In this document: piece by piece, positions 15,039 to 22,584 of the stretch
Layout of the letters: the number at the start of each line of letters is the position of its first letter
How positions within the stretch are numbered: position 1 is the first letter of the stretch
IMG/VR virus record: IMGVR_UViG_3300034073_004076
Span: 1 to 24,890 of that record
Length of the DNA: 24,890 bases
Direction: 5' to 3' (one strand)
Origin: a virus
Position numbers and translations under genes: made by a program
The notes under the pieces: model-generated
The model's input: the letters and a program-made list of their open reading frames with translations, nothing else
Told to the model about the DNA's origin: nothing
Database searches by the model: none

Positions 15039-15407
15039 TTAGTAAATGGTAATGAATAACCTCTCCCTAATTGGTAGGATAAGTTTTGTTGTTGGATTTA
15101 AGTTTGTATCGAGGAATTGAACAGTAATTTTTGCTTCGTATTTCCCAACATTTGAAGTTTGAGCTTCAGTAAACCTATGAACAATATAATATTCATCAGT
15201 TGTTTGGTCATATTTTTTATTGCGAGTAGTAATATTACATTCAGAACTTAAAATTTCAGGTTCCCCATCTTCAATTCTGAACATATCTAAAGTGATATCA
15301 CAATTCTCTAACATGTCGTTAAATGACGATTTATCATTCTTACCGTCATCAATTAATCTCATTTTTAGAATTGGTTCACTTGACCCTTGTCGTATAAAAA
15401 ATTCCAT
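15039..15407 (-). CDS. Unknown 122-residue beta-rich protein, probably baseplate or fibre accessory
   Basis: Begins MEFFIRQGSSEPILKMRLID and alternates strands with charged loops, ending with RFTEAQTSNVGKYEAKITVQF and LILPIRERLFITIY. The layout (early PILKMRLIDDGK strand pair, late sequence with GKYEAKITVQF) resembles the N-terminal baseplate-upper-protein domain that attaches fibres to phage baseplates, but I cannot confirm homology. It stands 12 nt downstream of the Thr-Pro linker protein on the same strand, suggesting the two are made together. TATTTATA ends 4 nt before its ATG. Confidence 0.45.
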   Translation of the reverse strand: MEFFIRQGSSEPILKMRLIDDGKNDKSSFNDMLENCDITLDMFRIEDGEPEILSSECNITTRNKKYDQTTDEYYIVHRFTEAQTSNVGKYEAKITVQFLDTNLNPTTKLILPIRERLFITIY

Positions 15408-15411
15408 ATTT

Positions 15412-15419
15412 TATAAATA
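15412..15419 (-). promoter_or_regulatory. ATATTTATA box, 4 nt before the 122-residue gene
   Basis: Minus strand reads ATATTTATA AAAT ATG. The box fills the 12-nt gap between two genes, starting directly after the upstream stop codon, so it would allow separate expression of the small gene. Confidence 0.4.
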
Positions 15420-17417
15420 TTAGTAACAGATATATTGAGTACCCGATGAATTATAGAAGTTGATGGTACGTCCTCCCGTTGACGAATCATATGTGGTTCC
15501 ATTATCCCATCCATCCTCAGTTGAATATGTCACATCAAATGTATAGCTGTCCACTCCGCCACCTAAGTTCGCGGTTTTACCTGTTATAGTATATGCTACC
15601 CAGCCACTGTTCATGTCCGGCTCATTATGAATTCTTATAATGTCGCCAGATACTAGTGAACTAAAAAACGTACCCATATTTTGTAATGTAAAAGAAGTAA
15701 CCGTCAAAGAAACTTGAGTAACATTTAAAGCTGTTGAATTATTACGTGACCATCCATAACCACCCATACTTGGTTGAGATGATGATATTGGATTTGTTAA
15801 CCAAGTTTGATTTTGAGTGTTTACTCCAAAACATCCACTTAAAGTAGGTGTACTTGTTAAAGTTGGTGTCGTTGTTAATGTTGGTGTAATAGTAGGTGTA
15901 CTTGTTAGTGTTGGTGTACTCGTTAGTGTTGGTGTATTTGTTGCCGTTAACGTTGGTGTTGGCGTTGGGGTATTACAATTTATTGTAACAGATTTTGCTA
16001 ATATAGTTGAAGGGTTATTTGTATCCCTTATTACCATCCAATATGTTCCTGTATTGGAACCAATCGCAACACTTAATCCACCCGAAGGCATTTCGGTCCA
16101 GTTTGTGTTGTTAAGTGCGTCGTTTTCAGACGCATAATTACCTAATCCAATTTCATATTGTCCTGAGCCACCTGTGGCACCACTTGCTATGGTATAATTG
16201 GGTGATACACAATTATATGTTATACTAAAATCAAGTGGTAATAGTGTAGTTGTTAGTGTTGGGGTAACTTCAGGAGTCCCTGTAGGTGTAGGTGTGTTAG
16301 TTGGAGTACTTGTTAAAGTTGACGTTGGTGTGGGTGTTGGTGTTGGTACGTTATCCAATGTCACTCTTAATATATCCGACGTGGTAAACCCTGTTGTAAA
16401 ATCATATGATATATTTGTTGGTACAGACGCTGTCGGAGACGTATATAAAAGAACATCATTTCTATAAATGTTAATACTATAAGAACCACTACCCCCAACG
16501 ATAACCGCAATAGACTGGCCGCTCACAATACCTGAGTGATTAGCATATCCGGTTTGACCTTGAGTTAGTGGAAAACTAAAATTCCAACTACTACTAAAAC
16601 TACTTGTATATAGTTGCCAAGAAACCCCAACAGTGTTATTATTTTCTAATACAATATTATATGTTTGAGAAGTTGTTAATGTCGGAGTGGCAACAGGTTC
16701 AGATGTACTCGTAGGGGTACTTGTTAGTGTTGGTGTCGGAGTTGGTGTTGGACAATCATCGACAGAAGCAATAATACCATTAACAACATATAATAAATTA
16801 AATGTATCTAATTTTATATAATAACCGTTTGTTCCCGCATAATATGTGGTTAAGGTATCATCATTATATAGTTTATCACCAACCTCAGGTATAAAATTTG
16901 AAAAATATGCACTGGTACCTGCTGTAGAATAACATGTTGTCAATTGTAAACATGACAACGAGTCACATGCTAAAGTTTGGTTATTTACAAAGCTACCTTG
17001 TGTGTTTGTTGAAAAACTTAAATTGGCAAAATATGCTTGACTCCCCGAAGAACTACTGGTATTTGTCAATGTGGGTGTTGGAGTACTCGTTAATGTCGAT
17101 GTTGGAGTACTTGTTGGTGTAGATGTCTCGGTTAACGTAGGTGTGCTTGTTAACGTTGGAGTTGGGGTACTTGTTAAAGTAATCTCAATTGTTGCTGTTG
17201 GAGTAGGTGTGGAGGTTGTTTCCACAACTTCAATTTCATACATATAATCGTATAGTGGGACATAAATCTCATATGTACCATAAACATAATCAGCAATATA
17301 GTTAAACGGTATTGTTTTTGAACCAATACTTACCGTACCCCCTGTTAAAGGTAGAAACGTTACCGTGGCCGTTTTCCCACTTAAATTATCACTTGTTATT
17401 CTTACTCCAGATGGCAT
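15420..17417 (-). CDS. Multi-domain surface/fibre protein with four Thr-Pro linkers
   Basis: The 665-residue protein is five globular parts joined by low-complexity linkers of TPTPT, TSTPT and TLTST units. Parts: 1-68 (strand-rich, ending VYGTYEIYVPLYDYMYEI), 121-221 (with CDSLSCLQLTTC, a possible disulfide- or metal-linked loop), 251-357 (beta-sandwich like, VSWQLYTSSF...SINIYRNDVLLY), 393-482 (Ig-like; YNCVSPNYTI...GTYWMVIRD) and 528-665. Linkers are at 69-120, 222-250, 358-392 and 483-527. No signal peptide or enzyme motif is seen. Extended Thr-Pro linkers separating small beta domains suit a long, flexible virion fibre or adhesin that contacts the host. The start at 17417 has an A-rich leader; no Shine-Dalgarno. 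The fibre role is inferred. Confidence 0.55.
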   Translation of the reverse strand: MPSGVRITSDNLSGKTATVTFLPLTGGTVSIGSKTIPFNYIADYVYGTYEIYVPLYDYMYEIEVVETTSTPTPTATIEITLTSTPTPTLTSTPTLTETSTPTSTPTSTLTSTPTPTLTNTSSSSGSQAYFANLSFSTNTQGSFVNNQTLACDSLSCLQLTTCYSTAGTSAYFSNFIPEVGDKLYNDDTLTTYYAGTNGYYIKLDTFNLLYVVNGIIASVDDCPTPTPTPTLTSTPTSTSEPVATPTLTTSQTYNIVLENNNTVGVSWQLYTSSFSSSWNFSFPLTQGQTGYANHSGIVSGQSIAVIVGGSGSYSINIYRNDVLLYTSPTASVPTNISYDFTTGFTTSDILRVTLDNVPTPTPTPTSTLTSTPTNTPTPTGTPEVTPTLTTTLLPLDFSITYNCVSPNYTIASGATGGSGQYEIGLGNYASENDALNNTNWTEMPSGGLSVAIGSNTGTYWMVIRDTNNPSTILAKSVTINCNTPTPTPTLTATNTPTLTSTPTLTSTPTITPTLTTTPTLTSTPTLSGCFGVNTQNQTWLTNPISSSQPSMGGYGWSRNNSTALNVTQVSLTVTSFTLQNMGTFFSSLVSGDIIRIHNEPDMNSGWVAYTITGKTANLGGGVDSYTFDVTYSTEDGWDNGTTYDSSTGGRTINFYNSSGTQYICY
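15837..15971 (-). repeat. Thr-Pro linker repeat 4
   Basis: Plus-strand DNA is a degenerate GTTGGTGT / GTTAGTGT / ACTTGTTA tandem array encoding TPTLTSTPT-type units, residues 483-527 of the fibre protein. Confidence 0.85.
16242..16346 (-). repeat. Thr-Pro linker repeat 3
   Basis: Same degenerate GTTGGTGT-type array encoding residues 358-392 of the fibre protein, starting TPTPTPTSTLTSTPTNT. Confidence 0.8.
16668..16754 (-). repeat. Thr-Pro linker repeat 2
   Basis: Shortest of the four arrays, residues 222-250 of the fibre protein, with a non-repeat SEPVA interruption. Confidence 0.75.
17058..17213 (-). repeat. Thr-Pro linker repeat 1
   Basis: Longest array, residues 69-120 of the fibre protein, with TATIEI interruption after the first units. 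Confidence 0.85.
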
Positions 17418-17436
17418 TTTTTTTTAAATTTTTTCT

Positions 17437-18894
17437 TTATAAAAGTTCATATTCCAAATCATTCTCGGGTATTAATAAATATTCCAAATCATTCTCGGGT
17501 ATTAATAAATATTCCAAATCATTTATTAATGGTGTTAATTTTCCTGTAACAGTATCAATACAATTAGAAACACATTCTATAATGTTAAAGTTTGGTTTTA
17601 TTGTTGATATATAATGGTGCTTAACGTGTACAAAATCAAGAGGTTCTTCAAAATATTTGATTCTCTTAAAGTTAAAACACGATACTCCATGGTCATGTAT
17701 ACCGCCAGAACCGTTAGTACCTCTACCCCAAGATTGAATGAATGGTTGAGTACCTCTTGTTGAAGGAACAACCTCCTCAAAATCTTCAATCTTATATACA
17801 GGTCGCCCGTTTAAATATATTTTTAATGTACCTAATCTTCTATTTCTTTCATCCGACCACTTTTTCCATAATTCCTCGTCGGTAGTATAAATTGATGTTT
17901 GGGTTGAGGTAATTGAACTTCCTGATTCAGGTATATACGGAATCGGTTTTATTCCTCTAACCATATCGTTCCAACCACCATCATTTTCAACATTACAATC
18001 GGTTAACCTTCTATATCTGTCAAATGTGATTGTGATTTCAAAATCCTCGGAAGTACCATTAACACATAATGGAGGGGTTTGTCCCGATACCGTATAATAA
18101 CCTTCGGTATATCCCGAATCACCACAATACCCACTGTAATGAACTGCTTTCCAAATAATTCTTCTATCGGAAGTAAATGAGAATGATAAATTATTATCTG
18201 CGTATTCGGATATTGTTGTAGTACCTCTGGTACCCCAATAATAGAAAGTTCCACCGCTTGACCATGGTAAATCCTCTCTATTGAACACAATATCAATTGT
18301 CCAACCCTTTTCAGGTCTTCTATTTACAAAAAATTCACAGTTGTCACTTCCACCACCATGATTGATTTGATATGCCCACGGTTTTGCGTTCTTTATTGGG
18401 TCAGTATCACAACATAGATTAGGGTCGGTTAATAATAACTCACATTTGGTAATGTCACCAGTAAATCCTGTAACATTTAATGAAAATAAATTCGATAATG
18501 GTTGATTGTATGTTGAGATTTTAAAATAATGGATTAAACCCGAATCATCAACAAAATCATAAACATCATTGTCTAATATTGTATCAACATTATTAAGTTG
18601 GGTTGTAAAGTCAGAATAACTCAAACTCCAAGTATATCCCGAATAAGGGTAACTTGGGTCGTTTGAACGATTGTCAATTTCAGTTAGGTAAATCGTACTT
18701 TTCGAGCACGATGTATTCATCAATCCCGTAGTATCGATTTTTAATGAGGAATACGATATAGGAGTATCAAAATCTAAAACTTCTACGTTATAGTCAGTTT
18801 CAGTCTTCCCTACCTCGTAATCATAAAATTCTGACGTATCGAGCTTTATGTCGAGTTTCGTCCCCCAAAATTTGAGTATGTTCTGACTATTCAT
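17437..18894 (-). CDS. Lectin-like (concanavalin/LamG-type) surface protein with C-terminal decapeptide repeats
   Basis: A 485-residue protein. Residues about 195-415 alternate strands and loops in the manner of concanavalin A/laminin-G jelly rolls: WTIDIVFNRED, FYYWGTRGTT, LSFSFTSDRRIIWKAVHY, EDFEITITFDRYRRL, and RLGTLKIYLNGRPVYKIEDFEE, the last being a typical LamG edge strand with NG turn. It carries a Gly-rich loop (INHGGGSDNC) and many Cys. The N-terminal about 150 residues hold further beta segments. The C-terminus ends with NDLEYLLIPE repeated twice and a third partial copy (EYELL), encoded by a perfect 30-bp DNA repeat. It lies 19 nt upstream of the Thr-Pro fibre gene, same strand, so both probably form one adhesion module. 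The ATG at 18894 has TATTTATA 5 nt ahead. Glycan binding is inferred. Confidence 0.55.
   Translation of the reverse strand: MNSQNILKFWGTKLDIKLDTSEFYDYEVGKTETDYNVEVLDFDTPISYSSLKIDTTGLMNTSCSKSTIYLTEIDNRSNDPSYPYSGYTWSLSYSDFTTQLNNVDTILDNDVYDFVDDSGLIHYFKISTYNQPLSNLFSLNVTGFTGDITKCELLLTDPNLCCDTDPIKNAKPWAYQINHGGGSDNCEFFVNRRPEKGWTIDIVFNREDLPWSSGGTFYYWGTRGTTTISEYADNNLSFSFTSDRRIIWKAVHYSGYCGDSGYTEGYYTVSGQTPPLCVNGTSEDFEITITFDRYRRLTDCNVENDGGWNDMVRGIKPIPYIPESGSSITSTQTSIYTTDEELWKKWSDERNRRLGTLKIYLNGRPVYKIEDFEEVVPSTRGTQPFIQSWGRGTNGSGGIHDHGVSCFNFKRIKYFEEPLDFVHVKHHYISTIKPNFNIIECVSNCIDTVTGKLTPLINDLEYLLIPENDLEYLLIPENDLEYELL
17451..17523. repeat. Perfect 30-bp tandem repeat, about 2.4 copies
   Basis: Units at 17451-17480 and 17481-17510 are identical, with 13 bases of a third at 17511-17523. 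Thirty bases keep frame and encode NDLEYLLIPE at the end of the lectin-like protein. Identity at all codon positions suggests a recent duplication. Confidence 0.95.
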
Positions 18895-18899
18895 ATTAT

Positions 18900-18907
18900 T
18901 ATAAATA
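18900..18907 (-). promoter_or_regulatory. ATATTTATA box, 5 nt before the lectin-like ATG
   Basis: Minus strand reads GATATTTATA ATAAT ATG. With the 18925 box on the other strand it forms a face-to-face pair in the 54-bp divergent gap. Confidence 0.4.
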
Positions 18908-18924
18908 TCTTTCCTTTCTTTTGA

Positions 18925-18932
18925 TATTTATA
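18925..18932 (+). promoter_or_regulatory. ATATTTATA box upstream of the plus-strand structural block
   Basis: Plus strand reads GATATTTATATAG, ending 16 nt before ATG 18949, with no Shine-Dalgarno. Likely the start signal for the block 18949-21967. Confidence 0.45.
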
Positions 18933-18948
18933 TAGAAACTATAGTTAA

Positions 18949-19698
18949 ATGGATAAATATGTAAAAAATATTATCGAGGAGACATTCGCATCGAAAAAAC
19001 AACAAAGATACTTCTACGCAAAGGCTTCGGATAAGTCTTTATCTAAGAAAGAAAGAGGTAAATGGTCCAAGTGGGCAAAGGAATTTTCTGCGGATACGGA
19101 TTTTGAAAAAATTCCTGAAAAGTCAGAATCGGAAATTGAGGAGATAGTTGATGATAAAGGAAACATTTCAAGAAAAAAAGTCCCTGTAAGTAAAGATAGT
19201 AAGGGAATTACCAAAAAAACCACCGACCAAGTTGTTAAAACGGGCGGGGGCTCCATGGGTATTCACGGTGTACACGGTACCCACACATCTTTAAGATATT
19301 GGGCGGAAGCTGACATGAGTAACGCTCTTGGGTTTGAAAAAACATTAGGTCAAGATGCAGATAGAGAAGATGCGGAGGATTATTTCGAAAAAGAATTAGG
19401 TATGGACGATAAAGAAACGGAAGAAAGACTTGCTTCTTATGGTTATGACGATAATCTTGAGGGAGATAAAGTTAGATTAATTGAAAATCCTAAAAAATAT
19501 ATCCAAGATTATGTTGAAAGTGTTCTTTCAAAAAAATCACAATCTGATGATTTAGTTAAGAAAGACCAAATGGAAGATATTGAGAAAAATCTCAACCCAA
19601 TAATTAAAAAACAGTTATCTGCACTTAAAAATACACTAGTTAAGAATAATTTATCTGTAAAAGATGTTCTTAAACTATTAGATAAAGACGATGAATAA
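18949..19698 (+). CDS. Unknown 249-residue charged protein
   Basis: Not recognised. The N-terminus has SKKQQRYFYAKASDKSLSKK, a motif similar to the KxQQRFF openings of small phage proteins associated with head assembly, followed by strongly charged, helical sequence. Residues about 98-125 form a Gly/His-rich patch (GGGSMGIHGVHGTHTSLRYW) that could bind metal. The C-terminal 60 residues are Lys/Asp-rich helices (KKDQMEDIEKNLNPIIKKQL) ending KDVLKLLDKDDE. It is the first gene of a tight plus-strand operon; the next start overlaps its end by 8 nt. An early-assembly or virion role is suggested by context only. Confidence 0.55.
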   Translation: MDKYVKNIIEETFASKKQQRYFYAKASDKSLSKKERGKWSKWAKEFSADTDFEKIPEKSESEIEEIVDDKGNISRKKVPVSKDSKGITKKTTDQVVKTGGGSMGIHGVHGTHTSLRYWAEADMSNALGFEKTLGQDADREDAEDYFEKELGMDDKETEERLASYGYDDNLEGDKVRLIENPKKYIQDYVESVLSKKSQSDDLVKKDQMEDIEKNLNPIIKKQLSALKNTLVKNNLSVKDVLKLLDKDDE

Positions 19699-20188
19699 AG
19701 ATTTAAAAGGTAGAGTTTTTGATGTTCCACAAGACATCCTTGATAAGATAAACCATACGATTACGGGTTTAAATGGTCAGAATGTGCGTGGGATTCAAAG
19801 AGCAAAAAAACTTTTACAAGATAAATCAGTGAAATATGGTCAATTAAAAAGAATCATTCACGACATCCAAAACATGGATAAAGTAAATGAAAGAACCAAA
19901 TTTGACCTTTGTGGTGGCGAATTGATGGAAAAATGGGCAATGACCCATTTACAAGGTGAGAGAGATTTAATAAAGGGTAATAAACAATCAAGAAAGAGAG
20001 CGGATGAGATATCAGGATTAACAGGTGAAAGAAAAAACAGTCACTTAAAATCTCACTCTAAAAATTTTAGTTTTAAAATCCCAACCAATCTTGTAAAAAG
20101 TAATTCACATAAAACCAGCATCTCACCAATAACTTCTTTGGGTTTGTTTGAAGAGGTTGAAAAAATAAAGAAATTAATATCATACTAA
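19691..20188 (+). CDS. Unknown 165-residue basic helical protein
   Basis: Begins MNKDLKGRVFDVPQDILDKI, then GLNGQNVRGIQRAKKLLQDKSVKYGQLKRIIHDI, a helix-turn-helix-like helical pair rich in Lys and Arg, followed by DKVNERTKFDLCGGELMEKWA and a basic, Ser- and Lys-rich tail. It overlaps the gene before it by 8 nt and ends 1 nt before the six-repeat gene, so the three are almost certainly co-translated. DNA binding is possible from charge but no specific domain can be named. Confidence 0.5.
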   Translation: MNKDLKGRVFDVPQDILDKINHTITGLNGQNVRGIQRAKKLLQDKSVKYGQLKRIIHDIQNMDKVNERTKFDLCGGELMEKWAMTHLQGERDLIKGNKQSRKRADEISGLTGERKNSHLKSHSKNFSFKIPTNLVKSNSHKTSISPITSLGLFEEVEKIKKLISY

Positions 20189-20189
20189 T

Positions 20190-21137
20190 ATGCCAACTCA
20201 ATTAGAAATTATTGCAGAACAACAAAGACAACAACATTTGGCAAGAAATGAGTATAACTACGGTGATTTATATAGTTCAAATAATACCGGTGCGTTATCC
20301 GACGGTGATGAGAGAGGTAAGGGAGAATTAAATGGTAATGTTGGTTCTAAAACCGATATTGTGGAAAGAAAATCGTTAGTTGCTAAAAATATCTACAACC
20401 CAAATTTTGAATACGATTCAAATAACCCTAATGCATTATCAACAGGTGACGAAAAAGGTAAAGGTGAAAACGCAACATCAATTGGTGGTCTTACCGATAT
20501 CAATACAAGAAAGACATTATTGGCAATAAATCAATATGGTCAAAATTTTGGATACGGTGTTGTGAATCCAAATGCAATCTCCGATGGGGATGAAAAAGGT
20601 AAGGGTGAAGGTACTTCAGGAACAATTGGTTCTAAAACCGATATAACCGAAAGAAACGCATCATACGCTCGTAACATATATGGACCTTCGTTAGGTTATG
20701 ACTCTAACCACCCTAATGCATTATCAACAGGTGATGAAAAAGGTAAAGGAGAAAATGGCTCGGCTATTGGTGGTTTAACTGATATCACCGAAAGAATCTC
20801 GTTATTATCAAAAAACATATATAACACCGGTTTTCAATACGATTCTAACAACCCGAATGCATTATCCAATGGAGATGAAAAGGGTAAAGGAGAAAATTCA
20901 GGTAATGTTGGTGGATTAACGGACATCAATACAAGAGTTTCATTACTCTCAAAGAATACTTATAATGGTGTCTTTGAATATTCATCAGTAAACCCAAATG
21001 CCATTTCCGATGGAGATGAAAAAGGTCGTGGTGAAAATGCTGGCGGTAGTATCGGTACAAAAACCGATATTAACGAAAGAGTTGTATTAAAGGCAAAAAA
21101 CAAATACGGAGATAACAAACAATACCCTGACTTTTAA
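20190..21137 (+). CDS. Six-repeat protein (47-48 residue repeats) of unknown function
   Basis: Almost the whole 315-residue protein after a short helical start (MPTQLEIIAEQQRQQHLARN) consists of six repeats of 47-48 residues. Each contains N-x-x-N/G-A-[IL]-S-x-GDE-[KR]-G-[KR]-GE, then G-[GST]-[LK]-TDI, then ER/TR-x-x-L-x-x-x-N-x-Y. Two types alternate: type A (repeats 1, 3, 6) has S-DGDE with G-[ST]-K-TDI; type B (2, 4, 5) has TGDE or NGDE with GGLTDI. Acidic D-x-D/E-x-K-G loops suggest cation binding but are not a clear EF-hand. Repetition and lack of catalytic motifs favour a structural or scaffold role, for instance a virion decoration or internal protein. Its last base overlaps the next start (TAATG). 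Confidence 0.6.
   Translation: MPTQLEIIAEQQRQQHLARNEYNYGDLYSSNNTGALSDGDERGKGELNGNVGSKTDIVERKSLVAKNIYNPNFEYDSNNPNALSTGDEKGKGENATSIGGLTDINTRKTLLAINQYGQNFGYGVVNPNAISDGDEKGKGEGTSGTIGSKTDITERNASYARNIYGPSLGYDSNHPNALSTGDEKGKGENGSAIGGLTDITERISLLSKNIYNTGFQYDSNNPNALSNGDEKGKGENSGNVGGLTDINTRVSLLSKNTYNGVFEYSSVNPNAISDGDEKGRGENAGGSIGTKTDINERVVLKAKNKYGDNKQYPDF
20259..21119 (+). repeat. Six tandem coding repeats of about 141-144 bp
   Basis: Repeat units start near residues 24, 74, 121, 169, 216 and 263 of the 315-residue protein. DNA copies are divergent, so they are old, unlike the 30-bp repeat at 17451. Confidence 0.85.
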
Positions 21138-21967
21138 TGGTAAGTTTTGAAAAAATATTATCAATTTTAATAACAGAAGCTCCCGTTGGTAGTAAAAGGG
21201 GAAGGTTAATTAACGCTATTAAAGGTCGTAACCCCGTTTCTTTTTATTATAACGGACCAAGAGGGGAAGTTTTACCAGGTAGAAGGATTAAAGCTGAATT
21301 AGTGGCAATGGGAGTTACCAAAAAGGGTAATCTCGTTGTGAGAGGATGGGTACAACCCCCTTCAGTATCAAAAAAAGGATTTAGTGAACATGGATGGAGA
21401 TTATTCATGTTAGATAGAATATCAGGTCTCCAAATTTATGAGGATGAAACATTTGACACAAAAAGACCGGGTTTAAATCAGGACGGGGATAAAAGTTTGG
21501 ACGTGGTTTACGCAACAAGTAATTGGGGTGTAGTACCTAAAGTGGAAAAACCAAAACCACAGCCGACACCGACGAGAGAACCACAACCTCAAGAACCTAA
21601 ACAGGAGTTACCACAACCAAAACCTGATGAAAGACCATCAGCAACTCCACAACCTGAGGTCAATTTCGCATCCCAAGTGTATGATGAACTTAAAAATAAG
21701 GTTCAAGATGTTGACGGTCAGAAACAAATTTCTGCCGACGAATTCTCCAAAGCGTTGGATGTTTTACGTAAAAAGAAAATTGAGGATTGGTCAAACAGAC
21801 AAAGAGAGATTGGTAAAAATACTACTGCTGGAGAAGGTACCCGTAGAAGAATTGAGAAAGATGCTGAGATTGAATTATATAATGAATTAAAGAAAGATAA
21901 CGTAATAGTTGGTCAAACACCATTACAAGAATCTTTAAATAGAATTAGAACTTTAATTTTCTTCTAA
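21137..21967 (+). CDS. WYL-like domain protein with Pro-rich linker
   Basis: Residues about 22-102 read as a WYL-type small beta-barrel domain: LINAIKGRNPVSFYYNG, GRRIKAELVAMGVTKKGNLVVRGWVQ, and SEHGWRLFMLDRISGLQIYED, where the final LDRISGLQ matches the usual end of the family. There is no helix-turn-helix in front, so it is not a typical WYL transcription regulator. Residues 134-173 form a Pro/Gln/Lys-rich linker, and 175-276 are charged helices (VYDELKNKVQDVDGQKQISADEFSKAL). The start overlaps the previous stop by one base. Known WYL domains sense ligands or nucleic acids and regulate defence and phage genes; here, in a probable structural operon, it may recognise peptides or nucleic acid during assembly. 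The domain call is moderate, the role unknown. Confidence 0.5.
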   Translation: MVSFEKILSILITEAPVGSKRGRLINAIKGRNPVSFYYNGPRGEVLPGRRIKAELVAMGVTKKGNLVVRGWVQPPSVSKKGFSEHGWRLFMLDRISGLQIYEDETFDTKRPGLNQDGDKSLDVVYATSNWGVVPKVEKPKPQPTPTREPQPQEPKQELPQPKPDERPSATPQPEVNFASQVYDELKNKVQDVDGQKQISADEFSKALDVLRKKKIEDWSNRQREIGKNTTAGEGTRRRIEKDAEIELYNELKKDNVIVGQTPLQESLNRIRTLIFF

Positions 21968-21970
21968 AAA

Positions 21971-21978
21971 TATTTATA
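21971..21978 (+). promoter_or_regulatory. ATATTTATA box upstream of the 188-residue gene
   Basis: Ends 18 nt before ATG 21997, directly after the stop of the WYL-like gene, in an A/T-only leader. Confidence 0.4.
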
Positions 21979-21996
21979 TTTTAAAAAACTATTAAA

Positions 21997-22563
21997 ATGT
22001 CAGGAAAAGGAGTAATATCAGAAAGTGGCTTGATGCAAAGATTGGTACAAGCGAAAAAAGTAATGAATAAGGTTGACGGCGGTAACTATGAGAGAGGTCA
22101 TGTAAATGAAACAATGCTTAGGTCAACACCTGAGGAATTAAACATTCCCGAAATGAGTTCCCCACAACAAAAACCAGCTCAGTATACTCCAAATAAAGTT
22201 ATGGAATCAAAATTACCTGAAGCGATTAAAAGAGCAATGATTGAAAATCCAATACCTCAAATAAGTTTATCTGATTCTCTTGACATGGATTTTGTTAAGA
22301 ACACCAAAAAACTGATGGAAGCTGAGGGTGTATCCACAAAACCAAAACAAACCTCATCACCGAGAGCAACCTCACAACCATCAAACATTGATATGAACGA
22401 GATTGCGATTATAATCGAAAATACCGTAAGAAAGGTATTAGATGAGAAATTAAATCAAATTCTAACCGCGCAACAAACCTTATCAATCAACGAAAACTTA
22501 GTATTGAAAGTGGGTGATTCGGTCTTCAAAGGTAAAATTACTGGAGTAAATAAATCCAAGTAA
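21997..22563 (+). CDS. Unknown 188-residue protein, possible head-assembly or scaffold type
   Basis: Not recognised with certainty. The N-terminal half is Pro-, Gln- and Ser-rich and probably disordered (MSSPQQKPAQYTPNK, KPKQTSSPRATSQPSN); a helix follows, DMNEIAIIIENTVRKVLDEK, suited to oligomer formation, then a short C-terminal beta part with ENLVLKVGDSVFKGKITGV. The layout, disordered arm plus coiled coil plus small C-terminal domain, is seen in scaffold and core proteins of phage heads, but no specific family is claimed. It is last in the plus-strand structural block and has its own TATTTATA box. Confidence 0.5.
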   Translation: MSGKGVISESGLMQRLVQAKKVMNKVDGGNYERGHVNETMLRSTPEELNIPEMSSPQQKPAQYTPNKVMESKLPEAIKRAMIENPIPQISLSDSLDMDFVKNTKKLMEAEGVSTKPKQTSSPRATSQPSNIDMNEIAIIIENTVRKVLDEKLNQILTAQQTLSINENLVLKVGDSVFKGKITGVNKSK

Positions 22564-22584
22564 CGTTTGTTTTTTTCAAATTTT

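Noticed and set aside
15817-16137. Val/Gly-rich plus-strand ORF (VGVLVSVGV-type)
   Set aside because: Simple antisense translation of the Thr-Pro linker DNA.
15837-17213. GTTGGTGT arrays as a non-coding microsatellite or origin
   Set aside because: They keep the reading frame and encode Thr-Pro linkers between plausible domains.
17451-17523. Short CRISPR-like array
   Set aside because: Repeats are direct and contiguous without spacers and lie in a coding frame.
592-18907. T4-type late promoters TATAAATA on the strand opposite the genes at 592, 2110, 5247, 15412, 18900
   Set aside because: They are complements of TATTTATA boxes. At 592, 2110 and 15412 they would drive antisense transcription into no gene; reading the sense word toward adjacent starts explains all sites.
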